Below are positions 45,484 to 58,137 of a DNA stretch of 64,000 bases, piece after piece. The stretch spans positions 56,077,504 to 56,141,503 of the forward strand of contig NC_087063.1 in the NCBI RefSeq assembly GCF_963678635.1. The letters are read 5' to 3'. The DNA comes from Symsagittifera roscoffensis. Lineage: Eukaryota > Xenacoelomorpha > Acoela > Convolutidae. A model generated the notes under the pieces. The model was not told where the DNA came from. It saw nothing but the letters and a program-made list of their open reading frames with translations, and did not search any database. The translations under genes and the position numbers were made by a program. Each line of letters opens with the position of its first letter. Position 1 is the first letter of the stretch.

Positions 45484-45990
45484 TATTAATATTTTGTTCC
45501 GACTTTCAAAGAAACGGAATATTTATGCTCGGTGTGGTTTTTTTTATTCAGTCAATTTTCACGGACCAAAAAAAAATTTTTAACAAAATTTTTTATACTC
45601 CATTGAAGATATAAAATTTCTGAGTTCAAATGAAAAAAGATATTTCACTTTACAATTATTTTTTGTAAAGTTCTGGAGGTTTGGAAAAGGCCAAATTTGC
45701 CATGTTCTGGACTATTTTAAGCGGGCTTTGAAGACCTTATTCATAATGCTGAAAGCGTAACGCGAATTTTTTATGCATGCGAATTATCCCGCACAACAAA
45801 ATCGTTCTAAATTGAATTGAGGCTAGCTAATTGGTCATATTAATTTTGTACGACTCAAAAATTTTACACTTAGCTTTGATATTGTTCAAAATGTATAGGC
45901 TTACAGTATTTTCTTTTCCCCAAAAGCTATTCAAATGAATTAAGGGATAGTCGGAACAATCAGGGTTTGCCCTGATATACGAGCAGTCTT
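45484..45990 (-). repeat. Hairpin-ended repeat, complete copy
   Basis: It starts TTGTTCCGACTTTC with GGAATATTTATGCTCGG and ends AGTCGGAACAATCAGGGTTTG, then CCCTGATATACGAGCAGTCT. The inverted GTTCCGACT/AGTCGGAAC pair and the near-terminal hairpin are both visible. An open frame at 45,827-46,066 overlaps the end and is incidental. Confidence 0.7.
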
Positions 45991-46248
45991 GTTTGTTTTT
46001 AGCTTCTAATTTTTCCCAGTTGAGCGGCATTGTTTTGTAATTAATCATGATTGAACTTATAAGCAAACTGGTTTCACATGAATTAAGCGTTAGAATTGGT
46101 TTTTTTTTGCTGTGTTCATAGTCTTGGAGTATTTTTTAGTTAACAACACAGCCGCCAACTAAAATTATGCAGAATTAAATATTTCCTAAGGTCCTGTTCA
46201 AGGAACTGTATTTGTTTTCTCTGTCTGAGTTTCGCGGCGAGCCCGCCT

Positions 46249-46448
46249 NNNNNNNNNNNNNNNNNNNNNNNNNNNNNNNNNNNNNNNNNNNNNNNNNNNN
46301 NNNNNNNNNNNNNNNNNNNNNNNNNNNNNNNNNNNNNNNNNNNNNNNNNNNNNNNNNNNNNNNNNNNNNNNNNNNNNNNNNNNNNNNNNNNNNNNNNNNN
46401 NNNNNNNNNNNNNNNNNNNNNNNNNNNNNNNNNNNNNNNNNNNNNNNN
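46249..46448. other. Assembly gap, 200 N
   Basis: Exactly 200 undetermined bases, the usual placeholder for a gap of unknown length. The flanks differ in character: to the right a different repeat landscape begins. The apparent frame running across it (46,212-46,514) is an artefact. Confidence 0.99.
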
Positions 46449-47009
46449 GAAATTTTAACTCATTATTATTATAATTACTATATACTCAAAACAGAAAAAA
46501 AAGAAATCGGCTAGTAAAAACTTATAACTCAGACATGTTAACAACCTTTTCATCTAAATTAGCTTAACCAACTTAAGTTAACCTAACTATTTTACAGTTT
46601 TTAATTCTTTCATCAGACATTCCGAAAAGGCTCAAAAAACTTGTTAAAAATTTCAATTCATTCTCCAAAAGGTGATGAGAGGTCCTGTATGCAGTCTAAG
46701 TGTACTCTACATGATTACATCCATCTTATAATTAATCAAACCTGTGCTACCTTGAGACTCATTTTCAATTCTTCATTTTGCAAATGTGCTTTATATTATT
46801 TTCAAATTTTTGCGAGGCTTACCCTCTAACCTAACTTAACTTAACTCTAAATCTAATTATCTCAACAGGGAAGGAACTTTTGGTCCAACCTAGGGAAGAA
46901 ACTTCTACGTCTACTAGGGAAGGAACTATAAGGTGTGTTTTTTTTTCTGAATTGTCTTTTTAAAACGATCAAATTGAGTGAAATTCACTGAACCTATGCT
47001 AATTTCAGG
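46449..47009. other. Unrecognised sequence with short GGGAAGGAAC repeats
   Basis: AT-rich sequence. GGGAAGGAAC and a close variant recur three times in 46,868-46,928. No gene recognised. Confidence 0.4.
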
Positions 47010-48180
47010 TTAAAATTACAATAAAGTACATACAGATAAGCTAATAACTCCCCAAGTTCAGTTAAAATAAACCCAATTAACTTTGGTAAACTTCAAAAAT
47101 TAAAAAAAAATTTGGTCCAATTTAGGTCGAAGTAAGTCCAATTAAGCGGACTTAACAGGAAAACGTCCATTTTAAACGGAATCTTGTCCAATGTCAGTCC
47201 AAATAAATCCAATTAAATGAAATAAATTTCCATTTTAACATCATTTTGCTCATTTGCTGTCAAAACAAATTCGATTAAATTAGATTAACTTTCTATTACT
47301 TCTATTTTAACAGAAACTTTCTCAATAAGCGCGAAAAAGCTTAAAAAAAGTCCAATCTAATGAAATTTTTTTCCAAATCTAGTGAAAATAAGTCTATTTA
47401 AGCTAGATAAAATTCTATTTTGACAGAAAATTTTTCCATTTATGGTCGTAATAAGTCCAATCAATTTAAATAAACTTCTATTTTATCAGAATTTTGCCCA
47501 CAATATTTGTCAGAATAGGTCCAATTAGGCCAAAACCAAATCCATTTTTAACAAAATTTTGCCCATTTTTGATCAAGGTATACACAATTAAACTAGATAA
47601 GTTTCCATTTTAAACAAAAGTTTTGCCCAGTTTTGGTCAAAATAAGCACAATTAAGATAAGTGAACTCCGAATTAAACCCAAAATTTACTCAGTTTTATT
47701 CCGAATAGAGCCATGTAAGCTTGTTAATTTCAGTACTACTTTAAATTTTACCTAGTTTTGGTTAAAATGAAGCCTTTTAGGCTAGATAAACTAAAACTCA
47801 AATTTAAATTCACCCAATTTTGGTTCAAATAAGCGCAAATAAGAAAATTTAACTTCAAATTAAGCTAAACTTAACTCAATTGTGACCAAAATAGAGCCAT
47901 TCAAGCTAGTTTAAACTCAGCATGAAAAAATATTCATCTAATTTTTGTTTAAGTGAAACCATTAAGGCTAGCTAAACTAGGAGTCCCAGTTAGGATAAGG
48001 GGTAACTCAACAAATATAGGTAAGCTTCAAATTTACTTAAAATTTAACACTTTCGTCAAAATAAGCCATTTAAGATGAAAAAAACACAATTCATCAGAAT
48101 TTTACTCAAAAATTGATCCACGTGAGCCCAGCTAAGATAGCAAAAACTCAGATTTATTTGAAAATTCATCTATAAACTAC
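47010..48180 (+). repeat. Degenerate tandem array, period about 62 bp
   Basis: Variants of AATAAGTCCAATTAAGC occur near 47,131, 47,201, 47,261, 47,321, 47,383, 47,449, 47,511, 47,575, 47,640, 47,702, 47,765, 47,825, 47,889 and 47,950, a spacing of about 60-70 bases. Each is followed by a TAAACTTCCATTTTAA-like stretch and TTTTGCCCA(G/A)TTTTGGTC. Units are strongly diverged, so the array is old. It looks like a decayed minisatellite. Confidence 0.7.
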
Positions 48181-48331
48181 GGGCGAACCAATGTTTGACC
48201 CAATCCGCCGTAGATTTATGCCAGCCCTGTTGGTGCTATATGTAGTTTCCCTAATAATGGTACCATTTACTAGGCCAACCAAAGATAAAGTTGGTGGCTG
48301 TACATAGCCTTTATGACTCGAATGATACTCG

Positions 48332-48426
48332 CTCCTCAACTTTCCAATTTGACCAATTTGGAAAGTTGAGGAGCGGCCAATTTCTTAATATTTTGGCCAA
48401 TTTCTTAATGTGGCCAATTTCTTAAT
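48332..48426. repeat. Perfect 16-bp hairpin followed by three short direct repeats
   Basis: CTCCTCAACTTTCCAA pairs perfectly with TTGGAAAGTTGAGGAG across a 10-base loop (48,332-48,373). Immediately after, GGCCAATTTCTTAAT occurs three times (48,375, 48,395, 48,412). The perfect stem stands out against decayed surroundings. Confidence 0.8.
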
Positions 48427-50324
48427 ATTTCCGCCAACGAACAAAAACGCGCATGCAGGTCAGCTTATGGGATATAGTTGTTCTTAGAGAAATTCTAACT
48501 TTGATTCTGCTCAAACACTTATCAACATACATGATTAGTTTTGATATAATTAGAGATCATTGAGACCTAGTAAAAACCAGTTTCAGAAAACTTTGAAGAT
48601 TTTAAAAAGAACAATAGTTTAATCTCAGACAAAAGGCCTTTGTGAGATTTTGGAAACAATTAATTGCAATCAGTGCATCAATTCGTTTTTTACTATAAAA
48701 TAAGCATAATTTTTACCATAATTGCCATTCATAAGCCAATTTTAATAGCCGATGAAACTGAGATAAATCAAGAGGTACTCGAAATACATTATGCTTAGGA
48801 CAATGTTCTACCTAGCAATGGTTATCAATTTCATGCTCAATTACAACATCCTAATCAAAGTCGACCATGTACTTGCTATCGTAAACACGATTTATAGTTT
48901 CCCAAATCAATCAAAATTGATTCTTTATTATAAAAATTTTGCCGGTTTTATTGGAGCAATCACAATTGAAAACACAAGCTCTCAATACTCTCAAATTATC
49001 ACTGCTTTCGCGAATCAGCAAAACACGATAGGCATCAATTTGATGTTACATTGAAAAAGATAATAGTTCTTCAATTGTTACTGTTTCCTATGATAGTTAC
49101 TCATTCTACTTTTTCTAGTATACTTATTTTCTTTTTACTTATTCTCCTTTTTCTACTTTCATATAGTTTTTTCGAAATTTGATTATTCAATCGTATTTAC
49201 AAACTGCAATGTAAGTCTTGAAGAAGTGTCTAACAATGACACTACACAACTGCACGAAGAAATAATTTCTGTAAGCGATGGCAGATTAAATGCATGATTT
49301 TGTCTGTATATTTCTTCACTGTGGAGGGTTTGTGCATGACACAAAAATAACCATATCAGGGAAAACACTTAACAAAAAGGACAACAAAATTACCAATCTA
49401 ACAAACAGGACAACAAAATTACCAAATTTACCTTTAAAAAGTTACCAGCACTTTTCTGTTACGACATAAAATTACCCTTTTGTTTGATTCTGCAAGACAC
49501 AGAAAATTTTACTATTTGATTGATTTCTAACAACAGAGTGCAAACCGGTAAGAAAACTGGAAGCTGGGAAATAAACAAGACAAGGACGAAGTCAGCACCA
49601 GAGGGAACAATAAAGGTTCCATTGCATTTATGATTATCGGAAGCAAAACTCCAGCAACATGGTTGCGATTAAGATTCGATAATGAATGATACCACAATCA
49701 TCAAAACAGTGAGGATTGCGATTAAGTTTAAATGACGTCCCAGGAGTCGAATTAAGAAACAAGGGAAGGCATCGTGATAGAAGGAAACGAAAGTGAAAGA
49801 AAGTGCATACTTAAATACTACATTAACTTATGGTTTAACTTAGGAATCTTCAGAATTTTTACTTTCCCTACTCGCTCAGTCGAGTAGAATTATTTTCCTT
49901 TTTTCATTTATCACTAATTTTTTATTCTAATAAACGAAACTTTTAAAAAATATAACGTTCCAGAACTGACAAAGGTAAGATTCTAATGTTTTAGTTCATT
50001 TTAATTAATGTATCTTAACCTAAATACTCCAAACCTATTTTGGTATTTAAGATAGTTGTTCGTCCATTTATAAACAATTTATACTGATTTAATCAACCAT
50101 TTTATTATATCTGTTCTATAAATATCCTTTTAACTCTAGGACCAGATTTACTATGATCTATGATAAGTCAAGTATGAGACTTATGTTTTATTTTATTGAC
50201 TAATTGAAACAAAGGGATCTAACAATCGACCCCACCGATCCTTTTACCACAGTAGCAAAGAGGAAAAACAAAAAACAGACGCTCTTTTCCATTTTCACCC
50301 AGCGTGTGAATTTCACTAAAGATT
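48427..50324. other. Unrecognised sequence; weak open frame at 48,791-49,054
   Basis: The plus-strand frame at 48,791-49,054 would encode 87 residues with a hydrophobic start (FYLAMVINFML). I recognise no family and codon use matches background, so I do not call a gene. Positions 49,500-49,800 are somewhat less AT-rich and purine-rich, without an open frame or RNA fold I can identify. Confidence 0.35.
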
Positions 50325-50822
50325 AAGATTGCTCGTATGCCTTCTACAGTCTATGGAGTGGTGTTCTTTTTTAAAAATGGGTGAAAATATTAAAAAAAAA
50401 AAACGAAAAACTTTTCAAAATTTTTAAATTTTTTTTTGAAAATCATCCCCCACACGCATAATAAAAATAGAAGGATTTTTTTTGCATATAGCGAAACACT
50501 AACTAGACCAAATAGCACGCCTCATTTCAATGTGAAACGGTATCTAAGATGGATTAAAAAACCGCGTATGCATTAAATAATATATCGCGCGTTAATTGAC
50601 CCAACTTAACCAAAATGAAAACTTTTATACCCCAATAACTTTACGAAAAATGATAACAAGTGAAGCGCTTTTTTGAAATTGAGCTCAACACAATAATCAT
50701 TTTCAAAAAAATTTTTTTAAAAAATTGTCAAAAATTGCCAGATGAAAAATCTAAATTTGTTTGGAGGAAACAACCGCTACAAGCATAAATAATCCGTCAT
50801 TTTCTATGAAAAAAATTCGGAC
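50325..50822 (+). repeat. Hairpin-ended repeat, diverged copy
   Basis: It begins AAGATTGCTCGTATGCC (hairpin decayed), contains CCCCCACACGCAT (50,447) and ATATATCGCGCGTTAATTG (50,579), and ends AATAATCCGTCATTTTCT followed by a decayed subterminal repeat. Confidence 0.6.
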
Positions 50823-53800
50823 TAAGAACTAGTTTAACGTGTTCGTAATTCAATGAAAACTTGCATGGGTTCCACCAACAGATAGAAAAATCAGTTTTTC
50901 AGTGTTATCATTAATTTGAGGCGGTTGTTTATGAAGACGGATGAATTATTTTTATGAATAAATAAAATATCGACTCACGTTAAAATTGCCATAGTTTTGA
51001 ATCCTGAGAAAAAAAGCTGAAACTATTTTAGGAAACAACGTTGAGAATGATAGAAGCAGTTTTAAGTTTGTGCATACGTTACACCGAACTCTTGCAAGCA
51101 GATTTGTTCTTGATAATTCAAATTATACACTGAGGTGAAGCTGTGCTTTGCAATCACTAGCGAGAACAAAACAAAAAACCAGTTTTATGAAATGAAGTAA
51201 GAAAAAAAATAAGCCTCGAACTAGAAAACTTTTGATACGTTTTGGATTTAAACCTGCAAATTGGGTTTTGGACTCTCATGCTTTGCACTCTCCGCCACAA
51301 AAGCTTAGCAATCTGCAAAATCTAGTCACCGATAGAGCAGCCACATATGCTCAACAAATGCCAATTCGATGTAGCAAAAGTGGCACCAAATACGATTAGA
51401 CACAATTTTGCAAGTAATAACTTGAAATATAAAAAAGAATTAAGAAAGAAGATAAAAGAAATCCAATCTAACGTTGCATGTTACAAAGTGGAAAGAATAA
51501 AGCCGAATCATGTATAAATTATGCATTTTAAAAAGTTTCAATATATAATGAGTTAGAATGTTATGAGTTTTTAAGATTGTTATGTTTTTTGAAACAAATA
51601 GCTGTTTTATGTTCATTTAATGATTTAAAATTGCATCAACTGTTTTAATTTACTAAGAAAAGAATGTCAAACATATGGAATCAAAAAACCGCAATGATTC
51701 TGTCAAAAGTCGCACCAATACTTGCGCCATGGTGAAAAAAATAGAACACGTACTGTTTTACTACGCTCACTAAAGCTCGCTGCTATCATAAATGTAAATA
51801 TCACGCATTTTAACCTTAATATCATTTACAACATCAATTAAAACAGAGATTCTGAACTGTTGGGACGAAAAGAGACAAAGCTGCTAGTATCTCTATATTC
51901 TTTAAAAACCGCCATACCTTGTTATTCCCAATTCCTAAAAAGTTGCGATATTTTCATACATGGGGAGTTTTTTCGTTCATCAGACTTTCTGCTTTTTGAC
52001 AATCATTTAACAAAGTTTTTTTACATTCTGAAAAATTGTTGTTTTCATGAGCTCAAATTCAATTAAAAACATATTTTACTCTTCGAAAAAATGGGGGTTC
52101 TAAAATCGCTCGATATTCTGCACTCTTATAAAACGCAAAAAAATGGATTCAAAATTGAATTGAGGCAAGTCATTTGGTCGTAGTATCGGTATACATGACG
52201 CTAAATTCATCCTTCTGTAGTTTAGATTAGCGTGTGGGGGATAAACTAAAAAAAAAGAAAAATTTTTTTTCCCGATGATTTTGTCAACTTTTCAAACAAA
52301 AAACTTTAAATAGACTTAAAGTGCAGTCGGATTTGCTCTGATATACAAGCAATAATGTTATCGACCCAATTAGAGTTAGTTCGAAATAAGAAATCGGCGC
52401 CAACCCAAAATTCAAAATAGTGGATGTTGACTAAAAAGGCTTGCCCAAGAAAACAATTTCCTCTAGATAATACTTGACATTTGATACTTGATAACCACAA
52501 GGCGGAACTACAGAGTCCTGTTTCCACTTCTTTGCCAAAAAAGACAGGATATGGCATATATTTAATCAGGTCGCCTGATTAAAAGCGCGACATTTTTCAG
52601 CTAAGCTAATTACCACGCCTCCTTTCTGTCTACTTCATCGTAGCCGGTTTTTCATTCAGCCGTTTTTGTTACGACGTCTCTCCCTCTTTTGTTAAAATCT
52701 TCCAATTTTGATTAAAAAAATTGATCAATTGATTGATAAGTTTGATTCGACCAATAGAAACGAATGACATAATTTTGAGCTAACGATGTCTCAAAATGAA
52801 AGATATTGAGCTAGCTATGACAGAAAACAAAAACGAAAATACTAATTGGGCATCTTAACGAGATCTACAGTTTTTTGGCCTTTCTTATGATCAAGCAAAC
52901 CTGGTCATATATCAAAACAGGGCATTTCAAGGTATTGTTTCTCCAATTAAAGACATTATTTGTCCATATTTAAGGTCAACTTTAGAAAGCTTTGATTAAG
53001 CTTCTTGCAAATCGCTTAGAATACCCTACTTTTTGCTCACACTAACTTGGTTGCTTAGCTGAGTTTATTTGAAGGACATAGATTAACAGAAGTATCTAGC
53101 TAAAAAAAACTACTCGCTGAATGTTTCCGAATTGTAACCCACAATTTTTTACAATAACTGTATCTACCGAAAAATTAAAATGTCACTGATGACAGACTTG
53201 ATATGATTGTTTTTTTTTTGAAAAAAGGTTGATACTGATAGACTCCTGAATATTGATTTATGTTTTAATAATTACGCATTTTGATTAGTTCTTTCATGAG
53301 TTCCATATTACACTTACAAGTAACCAATCTGATAAAAACAGAAGCGGGTTCCGCCAGTTAAAAAATTTTTCGGGAATTTGTTTCTTCGAGACTTGATGGC
53401 ATTGTCACGCGGGCTATAGACTGATCGAGAAAAAAAGTAACCGTGAATGCAAAAATAAAATTTTAATGGCAAAATCCAATCAAACGAGCGTCAATGAAAA
53501 ACGTATTTCCTGTTGTATATTTTACCTTGGTCTTTTGTTTCCCAACTTTAAAGTTTTTTATTACTTTTGTTATTTCGGCTCATAAAGCTTTATCGTACAT
53601 TTTTGGCATGTTTCAAACATACGTTCATGCGTCTTGCAATTTTCTGAAAAATTAATGAGATAGAAAAATGTTTGAATTTTCTTTCAAAACAATAGTCTGT
53701 TGAAGGAGGCTGTTTGAAAGGAGATGCAAAATTTTCTAAAAAAAAACAATCTGCCCTTATTAAGTCTATTATTAGGTTAAAAAAATTAAAAAGCGGAGCT

Positions 53801-54180
53801 AGTTCGAATTTTCGCAAAAAAGTAACCTAGAAAAGAGAAGACGTTATTTGAGCGTTTCTAATTTTCAGCCCTCTTAATAAAGCAAGTTTAGATTTGGAAT
53901 TATTTTGAATCTTGTACATAAAAAACACACCATTAGTAAACTGAAGAAAACACTAGAACTCTTATTAAGACTTCATCAAAACATAATTGTGCGAACACCC
54001 GCTAGTCCAATTATCCGAAAGTCTCGACGTACAACAATCGAAGCAAGCGATCGAAATTAAGAGTTTGTATAGAAAACGTTTCCAAAATTTAGAGTTTGTA
54101 TGGAAAACATTTCCAAAATTGAATGATTCTGGTAGCAGAATTTTAGGAAGGTTTTTAGCCCGCAATGAAGCTCCATGAAT
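50823..54180. other. No gene recognised
   Basis: Mostly unrecognised AT-rich DNA. A decayed hairpin-family end is visible at about 52,205-52,365 (AGCGTGTGGGGG, then AGTCGGATTTGCTCTGATATAC). Open frames at 51,860, 52,306, 53,590 and 53,987 lack recognisable content. Confidence 0.4.
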
Positions 54181-55215
54181 CATTATCGATTATAATTGAT
54201 TTTCGTAGTAAAGAATTTGGCCATTATTATCGATTATAATTACACGTTGGGACCACACAATCAACTTTATTCCATTTTAATCCATTATTGCCAAAGAGCT
54301 CAATAACATTTTTTCTTCTCTCTAAAATTTTTCTTAATTTGCTGCAAAAATAGCAGATTTTTCTACATTTACAGTCTACTGGATTTTTAAATCTAATCAC
54401 ATGTACTTAGTTTTTGCAAAATGATATCCAGCACAATTTCAACACCCTGCCGTAGGAAATACCCCAATGTTTTACCCATGTCCCCCATCTTTTTATCCCC
54501 CAAACAACTAACCCTCTCCCTCCTCCCCCTCCATCCTTCCCCCTTCCCGAATCTTAACCATCCCCAAACTCCCTGACTCCCCGAAACTCAACCCACCTTT
54601 AACCCAACTTTAATACACCTTCCATAGAAGTTTTAAACATTTTTCAGTGATTATAAACGTTGAAAAAATAAGCCAAAAATGCTTCTGCCCGATTTTCAAA
54701 TTTGACTCTCCTCCCGAATTTACTTCCCACCCCCAACAAATGCACTCCCAAACCCGAAATCTCATGAACCTCCGCCACGTGTTGGGGTTTGGTATGGGGG
54801 ATTTGGAGGTAGGTGGATTAGGTGGCGAGGTTGGGGTGAGGTAAACTGTACAAAAGGGTAAATAGTGGGGAGGGGTGGCAAGTAGAGGAAGATTGGTAAA
54901 CATAATTGAGAGGTAAGTGGGCGCAGGGGCGGCGGTAACTGAAATAAGAAAACGACGAGAAAAAATCAAGAAAATAAAAAAACAACAAAATTTAAAAGCC
55001 AAATGTAAATCTCAATTTAACTATTGCAATGTTCTAGTTTAGAAGATACAAGGAAAGTTTTTGGAAAACCCAGGCTCTTGCGTAAGTCAAAGTAAATCCA
55101 TTATAATCCAATTTAATTCATTATAATCAGTTATAATCGATTATATTGGTTCAAACTTTTTCCTTTTTTGATTGGTGATAATCAATTTGTAATTCATTAT
55201 AATCAATTAATTTGA
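54181..55215. repeat. Old palindromic strand-switch element
   Basis: Left boundary words ATCGATTATAATTG (54,187) and ATTATCGATTATAATTAC (54,227); right boundary words CATTATAATCAGTTATAATCG (55,120) and relatives. Between them 54,470-54,780 is C-rich and 54,781-54,930 G-rich. This is the plan of the strand-switch tracts in the composite units, with a C-rich to G-rich flip but without TTAGGG repeats. The overlapping 130-codon minus frame (54,610-55,002) is a by-product of low complexity. Confidence 0.55.
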
Positions 55216-57040
55216 TGTCTTATTGAGGCATACCTTGAAAATCTACTTTATTCAATTATTATCCGTCGAACCTCATTGCGAGGTTACTTGAGCCCTCTAA
55301 TATTTCAGTCCTCTTAATAAAATTAGGTTTGGATTTGCATTTACATTTTAATCAAGCACAAAAAAAACTTACAATTAGTAGACTACAGAAAATCCTGGAA
55401 CTCCTGCTAAGACTTCACTGCCTGTTACTGTGAGAACACTCGCAAGCTCAATTATCCGAAAATCGTGTTACGAGGGTCGACGTACAAAAAATGACAATAA
55501 ATGAAGCAAGCGACCGAAAATAGGAAGGTTTTTACTTTCAATTTGCCGGTTCACTCAGCTTCAGGTTTTAAAGTGGTTGTTATTTTTGAGAATTGAACAA
55601 ATGTGTAAGCATTAGAAAAACTAAATTGAATTTAATCAATAAATTCACAAAAAAGCTATTATATGTTATAGATTTGAGCTGTCCGAAAAAAGGCTTTTAA
55701 ATGTATCACGAGTTATAGAAAACACCAGTTTCATTTTGAAATCAAGGTCAAAATTATCAGACTGACATCTATATTTTGTAATTAAATGGGAATATAACCA
55801 AAATGCCAACAGTTCAACAATTAGTTATTTTGGGCCAACTAAAATGGTGCAAAATTATCGAATTTCATAGCATTTTTGAGAAAAAAGGATCGGTCTGAAC
55901 AGAATTTGACTTATGGCCAATATTCAACTTTTTCTATAATTTCTCAAAAAATTGTAGTTGTATGTATGTATAGATGTTTTTCTCGAACAACAAAAATCGT
56001 GGTAGTCTGATTATTGGCGGAGTGTCGCCAAGTAGACCGAGATTATCGAGTTCGTAAATCGTAAGTCAACAATCAGTAAATCATCAACCCCCGTAATGGC
56101 CTTTTGAGCTATATCACAAAAATAAAACAGGACAAAATAAAAAAGCAGCAAAATGACACGAACAAAGCTAGTTTTTTTTGTAGAGTGCAAGTAGTGCGCG
56201 ATCATCTGAATGGCAAATTTTTTGTGCATTTAGGTCTAGAATTTTTCTACTCGGTTGAAACATTTTGTATATCGGCTTTAAGAAAATCACTTTCCGAAAA
56301 TTGTTACTGGAAACTTTGGTGTCAAAAATGCCTATGTGGTCAATTCTTAAACAGGGGCACAACAGCGGTTCGCCGTGATGAGCTGTACAGCTCGTATGTT
56401 GGTCCTATCCCTCGTGGATAAATGATGTTAGTTAGTTAATTTATCTCAACTTTTTTGATTAACAAGGAAAATTAGCAACACATCAGAGAGAAAGTTTCAT
56501 AGCTCCAACGCCCGATTTCAACCGGTTGAACAAGCTGTCAAACGCTTTAGTTAACTAGCATTTGGTTTTATCTTTTCAAGTTTCGCTGCTTAAGCTAATC
56601 AAAATTTCGAACTGTTGACTGCTTGTGGCCCAAAAACCACAGTATAAGACTTCGAGGGTAAAAATTCCTAATTTGAAATTTAGGAAAATTCGTAAACCAG
56701 TAGTCATTTGATGCTGGTTCATTAAACTGTTGATGTTGATGCGGAGTCCTTAGCTAAAGCAGTCCAAATCTAGAACATTTTAAGAGGCTTTAACTGCAAT
56801 TTAATAACAATTTAGCATGAAACTGTGTCATTTGATTTTACCACATATTGTCTTTGTAGGACTCGCTAGTCTTTCAGAAGCAAAAGAGCAATTTTTTTTA
56901 AATTTGCTGATGAAGTCCAGCCAATTTCATAGTCATGAGAAACCCATTTTCTAATCAAAAGCTCATTTGAATCTAGTTTGGCATGGTTTGAGCAATTAGT
57001 TTGCTTCGTTTGTAGAAATTTGAGCGTTGCGTGCACAAAA
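55216..57040. other. No gene recognised
   Basis: A plus-strand frame at 56,104-56,421 ends in a GC-richer stretch (about 56,352-56,418). I do not recognise its product. Nothing else stands out. Confidence 0.4.
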
Positions 57041-57043
57041 AAC

Positions 57044-57527
57044 AAGACTGCTCGTATCAATACAAAGCCCTGAAAGTTCGGATTGTTTTTTGATTCTATA
57101 AAATAATTTAAATATAAAATAATTGATCACATTTTCAACAAAAAAAAATGAAAAAATTCATTTTTTTTTCATAATTATTTTTAAAATTATTCCCCAACAC
57201 GGTATGTGAAATGCAAAGTGATATATTTTGCATCAATTCATTTTGGAACAATTTTTATGGCGGATGATTAAGTGTTTGCTTTCGCGGTCATAGCACGAGT
57301 TATATCGCGCGTTAATTTTCCGAAGTTAGTCAAATTGACAATACTTAAGCCCTTAAATAATCACGGGTGAAATATCTTGTTAAATTTGAGCAAAAGAGAC
57401 CATTACTTTTAGAATGATGCATTAAAATTTTGTCAAAAATAGCTAGTTAAAAAGTCAAAATTCGTTTAGAGAAAAAAAACCACCCCGGGCACAAAGATTC
57501 CGTCACTTTCTTTGAAAATCGAGTCAA
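57044..57527 (+). repeat. Hairpin-ended repeat, diverged complete copy
   Basis: It starts AAGACTGCTCGTATCAATAC with a decayed hairpin (AAAGCCCTGAAAG), contains ATATCGCGCGTTAATTT (57,303), and ends GGGCACAAAGATTCCGTCAC and a decayed GAGTCAAC end. About 484 bp. Confidence 0.65.
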
Positions 57528-58137
57528 CCAGGCGCAATAAATAAAAACAATGCTGCTCGTAAAAATTTTGCTTAGAAAATTAGATTAACTTCAATTTTTT
57601 GGTAAAACTTAAGACAAACTAATTGGTCAACTATTGCATCAAAAGATGCCAATTATGTTTTTTTTGTACGTGAAATTATATGCGAAAAAAACTTTCCTAT
57701 TAAGAAACTTGAAAAAAACTTTCCATTTTTTTGAAACGTTTGTTTATCTTTGCCGAAAACAACACCGGAAGTGTAGGCGGTCTGCCAGAACATCCAAACC
57801 TATCACTACCCGAAACCCGCTCCCCATTTAGTACTATTTACGATTTTTTTGGCCTTCAAATTTCCAAAAGCTCCCAAAGTTGAGAGAAATTTCGCACCGG
57901 AAATTGCTCTTTCTGACCAATCACGCCTCAAAAACATCAAAGAAAAGACATTCAAGATGCGTTTATTAAAATGTATTTGCCGTGCAGAAACTTTTCGCCA
58001 GACACCTTTGGTGAGAGTTCAAACCAATGAAATCAAGTCTGTCCCCGAAAATTTTATTTCTTAATCTTGGTAAAAAATTGTTTTCTAGGGCCTTTACATT
58101 GAGATGGATTTTTGTCATTACCCAGTGGTAGCAAATA

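Noticed and set aside
46212-46514. 100-codon frame across the N run
   Set aside because: It exists only because undetermined bases contain no stop codons.
54610-55002. 130-codon minus-strand frame with hydrophobic start and Pro-rich middle, resembling a secreted protein
   Set aside because: The Pro-rich part is just the strand-switch low-complexity tract; similar tracts elsewhere give unrelated frames.
56352-56425. Possible hammerhead-like motif (GTGATGAG, a GAGCTGTACAGCTC stem, then a CTATCC...GGATA pairing)
   Set aside because: The core reads GTGATGAG rather than CTGATGAG, and the base run after the stem is GTATG rather than GAAAC, so the catalytic core is not present.
57849-58064. 71-codon open frame with mixed codons, considered as an exon
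   Set aside because: No ATG at its true start, no recognisable domain, and no convincing splice borders; it lies between two old repeats.
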